Source: Candidatus Hydrogenedentota bacterium
GTDB lineage: Bacteria; Hydrogenedentota; Hydrogenedentia; Hydrogenedentales; SLHB01
Length of the DNA: 6,869 nt
Direction of reading: 5' to 3'
NCBI GenBank assembly: GCA_003557825.1
Contig: PWNM01000590.1
Span: 1 to 6,869 of the forward strand
Shown: piece after piece, positions 1 to 4,793 of the stretch
Position numbering within the stretch: the first letter of the stretch is position 1
Layout of the letters: each line of letters begins with the position of its first letter
Notes under the pieces: model-generated
What the model saw: only the letters and a program-made list of their open reading frames with translations
Database searches by the model: none
Told to the model about the DNA's origin: nothing
Translations under genes and position numbers: made by a program

Positions 1-220
1 GGTCCTCGTGAACTCGTACCACAAGCCACAGCAGGTTGAACACCCCGCAGAGGAGCGCCAGCATGCCACCCGCCGTCAATAATGTCCAAAGCAACGAGTG
101 CGCCGGATCGGAGTACAATTCCGGAACACCGAAAAGCAGGGCTGAACCAATGGCTCCAATAAGCGCAGCATAGGCCCATAGCGCAAATCGTTGCCGTTCT
201 TCATATATCAATCGCGACAT
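1..220 (-). CDS. Small membrane protein, 3' end outside window (partial)
   Basis: This is an open frame from the ATG at 220-218 to the left edge, giving 73 visible residues and no stop codon. It begins MSRLIYEERQRFALWAY, a charged cytoplasmic-looking start. Two hydrophobic segments follow, at about residues 14-32 and 43-68, separated by a short polar loop (PELYSDPAHS). The second ends in VVRVHED, so the chain returns to a polar face and a further soluble domain may follow outside the window. The start is supported by a GGAGG Shine-Dalgarno 8 bases upstream, inside the last codons of the PilZ gene. The ATG lies two bases after the PilZ stop, so the two genes are almost certainly co-transcribed and possibly translationally coupled. 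I do not recognise the family. The ERQRF...W start is reminiscent of small DUF membrane proteins, but that is only an impression. Function is unknown; by context it may be the membrane partner of the PilZ protein. Confidence 0.75.
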   Translation of the reverse strand, partial: MSRLIYEERQRFALWAYAALIGAIGSALLFGVPELYSDPAHSLLWTLLTAGGMLALLCGVFNLLWLVVRVHED

Positions 221-222
221 GG

Positions 223-723
223 CTAGAACCTCCATGCGGCCAAGCCCGAGACCAACATGCTCAGGGCGGCAGCCTGACCGGCCAAATCCAAAAACGAACG
301 GGGTAGCAATCCGCTCCGCTGGGCAGCGCCGCCCTCCGACAGATCCACAGCGGCCATGGGAAGCAGGTTGTTCTGCTGCAAGCCGGCGAGCATCAACTCG
401 CCAAGGACCAGCATGGACTCGCCGTCATCATCGTAGATGCGCAGACCGGCATAACATACCTTGCCGTCCGTATCGGGACGCCTCCACGCCACGCGGCCCT
501 TCATCTCAATGGGATCCGACTCGGGAGGGGCAATCTCCAGTAGAACAGGCGCGGACAAAGGGAATTCCTTCTCGGCGCATACGAGCAAGCCGCCTCGGCC
601 GACATCGTGACACACCGCCTTGCCCATTGTGTTCCTGTCGAGTTGATAGACGACGGGGGCGGAGAACGGCACGCGCATGAAACGGCGACGCTCCTGCTCG
701 GCAGTGTGATAGATGGTGTTCAT
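223..723 (-). CDS. PilZ domain protein (probable c-di-GMP receptor)
   Basis: This 166-residue protein is a probable cytoplasmic cyclic di-GMP effector. The PilZ domain spans about residues 11-105. It starts with the arginine motif ERRRFMRVP, in which R13 and R17 form RxxxR. The second motif reads HDVGRGG, so D40 and G45 of (D/N)xSxxG are present but the serine is replaced by G42. A beta-rich stretch with PVLLEIAPP and MKGRVAWRR and a closing GLRIYD follow, typical of the fold. The final 60 residues lie outside the domain and end in a hydrophobic stretch (about 144-164, FLDLAGQAAALSMLVSGLAAW region) that could be an amphipathic or membrane-contacting helix. The ATG start has an AAGGAG Shine-Dalgarno about 7 bases upstream. 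The gene is first in a unit with the membrane protein that follows 2 bases after its stop. A sigma-54 promoter lies 48 bases upstream, which suggests a motility, pilus or exopolysaccharide role. The family call is firm; the c-di-GMP binding and the process controlled are inference. Confidence 0.88.
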   Translation of the reverse strand: MNTIYHTAEQERRRFMRVPFSAPVVYQLDRNTMGKAVCHDVGRGGLLVCAEKEFPLSAPVLLEIAPPESDPIEMKGRVAWRRPDTDGKVCYAGLRIYDDDGESMLVLGELMLAGLQQNNLLPMAAVDLSEGGAAQRSGLLPRSFLDLAGQAAALSMLVSGLAAWRF

Positions 724-770
724 GGGATACTCCTTTGCCAGCGTTTTCCGCTGCTCTCGTCTAGAATAAG

Positions 771-787
771 AGCAAAAGGAGTGCCAA
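771..787 (-). promoter_or_regulatory. Sigma-54 (-24/-12) promoter of the PilZ unit
   Basis: The minus strand reads TTGGCAC-TCCTT-TTGCT from 787 to 771. The sigma-54 consensus is TGGCAC-N5-TTGCW, so all fixed positions match, with the GG at 785-784 and the GC at 773-772 exactly 12 bases apart. Transcription would start near 760, giving a leader of roughly 37 bases before the ATG at 723. Such promoters need an AAA+ enhancer-binding protein. No clear activator site was identified upstream, where the sialidase terminator lies at 841-897. Confidence 0.8.
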
Positions 788-840
788 GAACAGGGAGTAA
801 CGTATAACCCGTTGACTTAGAATGGCTTACAGGCACAGAC

Positions 841-897
841 AAAAGCCGCGCCTGCACGCAGGCATAGCGATTATTGCCAAGCCAGGGCAGACGCGGC
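841..897 (-). terminator. Intrinsic terminator of the sialidase-like gene
   Basis: On the minus strand, GCCGCGTCTGC (897-887) pairs with GCAGGCGCGGC (855-845). This is an 11-base stem containing one U-G wobble, followed at once by TTTTGTCT (844 onward). The 31-base loop ends in CCTGCGT, and together with the descending arm this forms an alternative, shorter hairpin GCCTGC-GT-GCAGGC next to the same region. On the plus strand the U-G becomes a C-A mismatch and no U-tract follows, so it is directional. It lies 26 bases after the sialidase stop and isolates that gene from the PilZ unit. Confidence 0.72.
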
Positions 898-923
898 CAC
901 GCATCTGGCGAATTTTGCCAATA

Positions 924-2096
924 TTATTCCTCTGATTTCACCCAGTCCACATCAAATACGGCATGCCGGATCGAAGCGCCGGCATCGGTTCGCCACGAGT
1001 ACGTCACGTGGATGCGCCCGTCGATGGCCTGAATGATGGACGGATAACTGAACGAACCGTCGCTATCCTCGAGATAACGCATCCAGGACCATGTATGGCC
1101 TTCGTCGTCGGATACGGATACGGCCAACCGGGCTCGGCCCTGCTCGGTATCGTTGTGAACCAGCACCCAGTGGCCGTCATCGAGAACCTCGACCGTGACG
1201 CTTGATCCCGGATTGGGCATGCCCGATTTCACGGCAGCCGACCAGGTCTCGCCATCATCCTGCGAAGTGCTGATCAAGATACGTTTGGGATCGTCGCCGC
1301 TATCTCGGCAGAAGGCCACAATTTCGCCGTTATTTCGTCGCGCCAAGGCCGGCTGAATGGGCGCAAGACCCACGATCGGCCCACTGGCCCGCCAGGTTGC
1401 GCCGTTATCATCGGAAATAGCAACCAGCCCGCAGTTGAAGCCGTCCGAATAAAGAGGCAACAGGATACGGCCCGTCGGCAACACGATGGGGTGGATACGG
1501 GTCATCCAACCGATCTGCCGTTTCCGGGTATCCTGAGCCGCTTCGATGAGCATGCGGCGATAGGGCAGCGCGTATTCCGCCCACATGCCTTCACCAAAGC
1601 CCAGTTCGTCAAAGCGAGCCTCCATGGTTTCGGGAAACTGGTCACCCGGTTCGAGCAAAATGATGTCCTGCCAGGACCAGTTCGGCGGACCGTCGCCCAG
1701 GTAGTCCTCGGCGCGGAGGTACTTCAGAATTGAGTGCTCCCACCGATTGGCTTGCACGACGATCCAAAACAGCCAGAGTCGCTCTTCGGGATCGATGAAC
1801 AGGACCGGATTGCAGTCGGGGAAGTCGGGAACATCGGCCATGAGAAAAACAGGACCCCATTCCGTTTCTCCTTGGCGCAAGCGGGCGCCTTGGATGACTA
1901 CGTCGTTGGCCGTACGTTCGCCCGACCCGTGGAACCATGCGGCCAGCAGATCGCCGTTGGGCAACTCCACTATCGTGCTTCCGTGAACATGTTTTTCCTG
2001 AGGCGCAAAGATGTGAATATTGGTTAGATCAGCCCACGCGGGAAGCGCACAGACCAGGGCCAGTCCGGTTACGGCAATATACAGGGTGGCATTCAT
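924..2096 (-). CDS. Secreted sialidase-like protein (BNR_2, six-bladed propeller)
   Basis: This 390-residue protein is an exported glycoside hydrolase-like enzyme of the BNR_2 sialidase superfamily. Residues 1-22 form a signal peptide (hydrophobic core, ending LPAWA before DL), with no lipobox cysteine at the cleavage site, so periplasmic or extracellular location is expected. Three Asp boxes of the form SxDxGxxW occur at S228-W235, S278-W285 and S329-W336. Other conserved family stretches are HGSTIVELPNGDLLAAW (38-54), PTGRILLPLYSDGF (207-220), AIQP-type IQPALARR (247-254) and GRIHVTYSWR (360-369). The start has a GGAGG Shine-Dalgarno 9 bases upstream. The gene has its own sigma-70-like promoter and its own terminator, so it stands alone, with no transporter or sialic-acid catabolic gene beside it. 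Proteins of this subfamily are usually annotated exo-alpha-sialidase, but I could not place the arginine triad or nucleophile. The true substrate may be another glycan. Fold and export are well supported; activity is not. Confidence 0.9.
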   Translation of the reverse strand: MNATLYIAVTGLALVCALPAWADLTNIHIFAPQEKHVHGSTIVELPNGDLLAAWFHGSGERTANDVVIQGARLRQGETEWGPVFLMADVPDFPDCNPVLFIDPEERLWLFWIVVQANRWEHSILKYLRAEDYLGDGPPNWSWQDIILLEPGDQFPETMEARFDELGFGEGMWAEYALPYRRMLIEAAQDTRKRQIGWMTRIHPIVLPTGRILLPLYSDGFNCGLVAISDDNGATWRASGPIVGLAPIQPALARRNNGEIVAFCRDSGDDPKRILISTSQDDGETWSAAVKSGMPNPGSSVTVEVLDDGHWVLVHNDTEQGRARLAVSVSDDEGHTWSWMRYLEDSDGSFSYPSIIQAIDGRIHVTYSWRTDAGASIRHAVFDVDWVKSEE

Positions 2097-2132
2097 GGCG
2101 GGATTCCTCCGTTGTCTAATGGTTACGGAGGC

Positions 2133-2161
2133 ATTGTAGGGGAAACGATGGTATGATCCAA
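2133..2161 (-). promoter_or_regulatory. Candidate housekeeping promoter of the sialidase-like gene
   Basis: The minus strand has TTGGAT (2161-2156) as a -35 element, a spacer of exactly 17 bases, and TACAAT (2138-2133) as a -10 element with five of six consensus bases. Transcription would begin near 2126, about 30 bases before the ATG at 2096. The -35 box is weak (TTG plus poor 3' half), so the call rests mainly on the -10 box, the spacing and the position. Confidence 0.5.
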
Positions 2162-2204
2162 ATAGAAGCCCGTATCGACCAACGATTTGGACAAGAAACA
2201 GGGA

Positions 2205-2405
2205 TTATCCCCGAAGATCGAGGCTGGATTCCGATGCGTCACTTACCAGGTTGGGCAATGACTGGATCAGCTCGAGAGCGGCTCCTCCCGTGTTGTTCAC
2301 AACCGAACGGACGGCATGGGTCCGTTCGACCATTTGATCTTTCATGTTGGATACCACGCTTCTCTCAGCGGGGACTGCGGGAATGGATGATGTTGACTGC
2401 ACCAT
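2205..2405 (-). CDS. Small YjfB-like putative motility protein
   Basis: This 66-residue protein has no signal peptide or membrane segment. It is predicted mostly helical, with MKDQMVERTHAVRSVVNN (21-38) followed by GGAALELIQSLPNL (40-53) and a polar tail ending SSLDLRG. The layout resembles the YjfB putative motility family (PF14070): a short variable start, a helix around a conserved lysine, a G-x-ALxLLxxLP segment and a tail near LGxxID. This is similarity recalled by eye, not a search result. It is very likely a real gene: a textbook AGGAGGT Shine-Dalgarno (2417-2411) lies 6 bases before the ATG, and a sigma-28 type promoter lies about 70 bases upstream. Sigma-28 controls late flagellar genes, so the promoter independently points to motility or chemotaxis. 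Role and partners are unknown. No strong terminator follows it, so some readthrough into the sialidase-like gene is possible. Confidence 0.72.
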   Translation of the reverse strand: MVQSTSSIPAVPAERSVVSNMKDQMVERTHAVRSVVNNTGGAALELIQSLPNLVSDASESSLDLRG

Positions 2406-2474
2406 CGTACACCTCCTGTTGATAGTTAGAGTTCAAATTAACAACAATCCATAGAGCCAATCATTCTACTTTTC

Positions 2475-2502
2475 TTATCGGCATAATAAGGGGTTTTCTT
2501 TA
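2475..2502 (-). promoter_or_regulatory. Sigma-28 (FliA-type) promoter of the small motility-like gene
   Basis: On the minus strand, TAAA (2502-2499) is followed by 16 bases and then GCCGATAA (2482-2475). The consensus is TAAA-N15-GCCGATAA, so the -10 element is a perfect 8-base match and the spacer is one base long. The start would fall near 2468, leaving a leader of about 60 bases before the ATG at 2405. The exact -10 match at this position, on the correct strand, is unlikely by chance. Confidence 0.72.
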
Positions 2503-2564
2503 GCAGCGGCAAGGAACTTACGGGATATCCGGAACCACTATATTAGATTTATGTGAATCAAAAG

Positions 2565-2593
2565 TTGCCTATTGCTTTCGTTCGGAGTATGCT
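2565..2593 (+). promoter_or_regulatory. Weak candidate promoter for the cbiX-oxidase operon
   Basis: TTGCCT (2565-2570), a 17-base spacer and TATGCT (2588-2593) give four of six matches in each box. The position, about 70 bases before the TTG start at 2662, is sensible. Other loose candidates exist closer to the gene (for example TTGGTC with TAAATA around 2620-2646). No alternative-sigma motif was seen on this strand. The rest of 2503-2661 holds only an 8-base palindrome GGATATCC and AT-rich sequence. Confidence 0.25.
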
Positions 2594-2647
2594 CATGGAT
2601 TGAACAAGCGATCATAACTTTGGTCAATTGCTTCATCGGTTAAATAA

Positions 2648-2652
2648 AGGAG
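2648..2652 (+). promoter_or_regulatory. Ribosome binding site deciding the TTG start of cbiX
   Basis: AGGAG at 2648-2652 lies 9 bases before the TTG at 2662. An in-frame stop at 2641-2643 excludes any start further upstream, and the first in-frame ATG is at residue 29, beyond the conserved VDHGS motif. TTG is therefore the only common start codon that keeps the catalytic N-terminus. Confidence 0.7.
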
Positions 2653-2661
2653 CACCGTATT

Positions 2662-3090
2662 TTGGAATCTTCTCCATCCCGGATCACCGAACGGGTAGGC
2701 ATTATCCTGGTCGATCACGGTTCCAAGCTCGAAGCGGCAAACAAGATGCTCGAGGACGTAGCTCGTGGGTTTCAGGAAACCAGCGCATACGCGATCGTCG
2801 AACCGGCCCACATGGAATTGGCAGAACCAACGATTGAGCAGGCCATGGCCCGCTGCGTCGAGCGAGGGGCTCAACGTATCGTCGTGCAATTGTTCTTTCT
2901 GTCGCCGGGGAGACATAGCATGCGCGACATACCGCGGATGACGCGGGAAGCTGCGGCCCATTATCCCGGTATTCCCGTGCACATTTCGGATCCGTTGGGA
3001 ATCGATCCACGCCTCAATGCGATTCTACAGAGTCGCATCGAAGAAGCTCTGAAGTTTGACGTTGTCGCAGCCAATGATGAGGAGACATAG
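2662..3090 (+). CDS. cbiX: Sirohydrochlorin chelatase, short CbiX/SirB type
   Basis: This 142-residue cytoplasmic enzyme should insert Co2+ (anaerobic cobalamin route) or Fe2+ (siroheme) into sirohydrochlorin. The single CbiX domain begins GIILVDHGS (13-21) with metal-binding H19. It continues with the family signature EPAHMELAEPTIEQA (47-61) and the second metal site SPGRHSMRDIP (81-91) with H85, then ends near SDPLGIDPRL. At about 140 residues it is the short, single-domain form that works as a homodimer, not the two-domain CbiX/CbiK. No histidine-rich tail is present; the C-terminus is acidic (NDEET). It uses a TTG start. The FAD oxidase gene begins 46 bases after its stop on the same strand, so the two probably form an operon. 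No other cobalamin or siroheme gene lies in the window, so metal choice cannot be settled. The family call is firm; the gene symbol could equally be sirB. Confidence 0.88.
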   Translation: MESSPSRITERVGIILVDHGSKLEAANKMLEDVARGFQETSAYAIVEPAHMELAEPTIEQAMARCVERGAQRIVVQLFFLSPGRHSMRDIPRMTREAAAHYPGIPVHISDPLGIDPRLNAILQSRIEEALKFDVVAANDEET

Positions 3091-3136
3091 ATCAAAGTAG
3101 TCAATTAAGGGAGTCGGGGATAGAGGAAAACCAAAA

Positions 3137-4768
3137 ATGAACAGATCAAGCCATGCCGATGGTCTGAGGGAAGCCATTTCGGGATGGACCGACGCATTGG
3201 GAGCCGACCGGGTCTCGACCGAAGAAGCGGTTCGCGAACGGTTGGCCCGTACCACCACGACATGCGGGACACGCCCCGCATGTGTTCTTTACCCCACCAC
3301 GACGGCCGAAGTGCAAGAAGTGGTATGTATTGCGGCTGCCCATGGGACCGTTTTATACCCAATCTCACGCGGCAAAAACTGGGGGTATGGGGACGCCTGT
3401 GCGCCGATTGATGACGCGGCTATTGTGGATCTAAGCCGCATGAATCGGATCATCGAGGTAAACACGGAATTGGGATATGCAGTCATTGAGCCCGGCGTCT
3501 CACAGCAACAGCTATACGAATATCTTACCGAGAATCGGACCGGACTGTGGATGGATTGCACAGGCGCAGGAACCGAAGCCAGCTTGATGGGCAATACGCT
3601 CGATAGAGGGTTCGGCCACACACGATACGGCGATCATGTTGCTACGACATGCGGTATGGAAGTCGTACTCGCGGACGGACGAGTACTGGAGACCGGCTTT
3701 GGTCACTACTCCAATGCCAGGACTCGGCATGTATACCGCTATGGAGTGGGCCCCTTTTTGGATGGGCTGTTCTGCCAGTCCGGTATGGGCATTGTCACTC
3801 GGATTGGATTGTGGCTGATGCCTGAACCCGAGGCCTTTTGCTGCTTCGCATTTACCGTCCCAGACTACGATGATCTCGCCGTACTCATTGATCGGCTTCG
3901 ACCTCTGCGGATGCAAGGGATCCTAAGCGGCGCATTGCATATCGGCAATGACCTTCGCGTGCTCAGTAACCGTACCCATTACCCTTGGGAAGAAGCCAAC
4001 GGCATTACGCCGTTGCCGGAACCGATCCGAGCACGCATGCGCGAGGAACTCGCCATTGGCGCATGGTCTGGAGCCAGCGCCCTTACGGGAACACGCGCCC
4101 AAGTCCGCGGGGCCAAGCGTGCGGTGCGCCGTGCCTTACGCGGACTCGGCGAACTGCATTTCGGCAACGACCGGATCATACAATGGGGAAGTCGGTTTGC
4201 CCAGACATTCAAATGGACCCGATTCGGTCGGCGCATAGGTGAGCAGCTGACATCTCTTCGTCCGGTCTACGGGCTTCTGAAAGGCATTCCAAATAATGAA
4301 GCGCTTCGTGGAGCAGAATGGCGACTTCGCTCGCATCCGGCCCATCCTGTGGGCGATCCCTTAGATCGCAATTGCGGCATCCTATGGGCTAGCCCTGTCC
4401 TTCCCCTCTCGGGGAGCCATGCGGCCGAAGTGGTCGGCTTGGCCGAACCGATCTACAAGGAACACGGGTTCGAACCGTTGATCACATTCACCATGATCTC
4501 CGAGCGGGCCATGATGGGGGTATTCACCATAGCCTTTGACAAGGGAGAGAGCGATGAATCCAACCAGGCCCATGCATGCTACAAAGCCCTTATAACCTCG
4601 TTGATCGATGCTGGGTATCCCCCCTATCGTGTTTCCCTCGAGGGCATGCCGCTTATTCGTTCTGCGGATGATACGTTTTGGGATGTGGCGGCAGAGATTA
4701 AACGGGCTCTTGATCCAAAGGACATCATCGCCCGGGGTCGATACATTCCTCCGCTTGGGGATCAGTAA
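3137..4768 (+). CDS. FAD-linked oxidase, vanillyl-alcohol oxidase / 4-cresol dehydrogenase family
   Basis: This 543-residue flavoprotein probably oxidises a para-substituted phenol or related alcohol. The N-terminal PCMH-type FAD-binding domain spans about 45-230. It contains PISRGKNWGYG (75-85), the substrate-side segment DRGFGHTRYGDH (156-167) with CGMEVVLADGRVLETG (172-187), and YGVGPFLDGLFCQSGMGIVT (202-221). The C-terminal substrate domain has KGIPNNEALRG (382-392), CGILWASPVLP (413-423) and the closing ALDPKDIIARGRYIP (524-538). Length fits the family (about 520-560). No signal peptide or membrane segment is seen, so it is cytoplasmic. I could not assign the residue that would bind FAD covalently. 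No cytochrome subunit gene lies beside it, unlike 4-cresol dehydrogenase, so an oxygen- or other-acceptor enzyme is as likely. The ATG is preceded by GAGG about 10 bases upstream. It follows cbiX by 46 bases and converges on mfd with a 25-base gap. Substrate is unknown. Confidence 0.87.
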   Translation: MNRSSHADGLREAISGWTDALGADRVSTEEAVRERLARTTTTCGTRPACVLYPTTTAEVQEVVCIAAAHGTVLYPISRGKNWGYGDACAPIDDAAIVDLSRMNRIIEVNTELGYAVIEPGVSQQQLYEYLTENRTGLWMDCTGAGTEASLMGNTLDRGFGHTRYGDHVATTCGMEVVLADGRVLETGFGHYSNARTRHVYRYGVGPFLDGLFCQSGMGIVTRIGLWLMPEPEAFCCFAFTVPDYDDLAVLIDRLRPLRMQGILSGALHIGNDLRVLSNRTHYPWEEANGITPLPEPIRARMREELAIGAWSGASALTGTRAQVRGAKRAVRRALRGLGELHFGNDRIIQWGSRFAQTFKWTRFGRRIGEQLTSLRPVYGLLKGIPNNEALRGAEWRLRSHPAHPVGDPLDRNCGILWASPVLPLSGSHAAEVVGLAEPIYKEHGFEPLITFTMISERAMMGVFTIAFDKGESDESNQAHACYKALITSLIDAGYPPYRVSLEGMPLIRSADDTFWDVAAEIKRALDPKDIIARGRYIPPLGDQ

Positions 4769-4793
4769 GGGAATCGTGCCGGCAGTTGTTGTT

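Noticed and set aside
219..680. A 153-codon plus-strand open frame opposite the PilZ gene
   Set aside because: Arg/Pro/Ser-rich shadow translation. The opposite strand has a recognisable PilZ domain, ribosome site and promoter.
2200..2212. Small GGGA-TAA-TCCC hairpin at the stop codon of the small gene followed by TGTTTCTT
   Set aside because: A four-base stem with a three-base loop is too weak to call an intrinsic terminator.
2153..2422. An 89-codon plus-strand frame opposite the small YjfB-like gene
   Set aside because: No ribosome site and no family resemblance. The minus-strand gene has an ideal Shine-Dalgarno and a sigma-28 promoter.
2521..2535. Palindrome GGATATCC in the divergent intergenic region as a possible operator
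   Set aside because: It is a single 8-base palindrome without a second copy or promoter overlap, so it could easily be chance.
2593..2982. A 129-codon minus-strand frame opposite cbiX
   Set aside because: It is antisense to clearly conserved CbiX motifs, with no supporting start signals.
4769..4793. Search for a bidirectional terminator in the convergent oxidase/mfd gap
   Set aside because: Only a GCCGGC palindrome and a tiny GTTG-TTT-CAAC hairpin are present. Neither forms a convincing stem with a U-tract on either strand.
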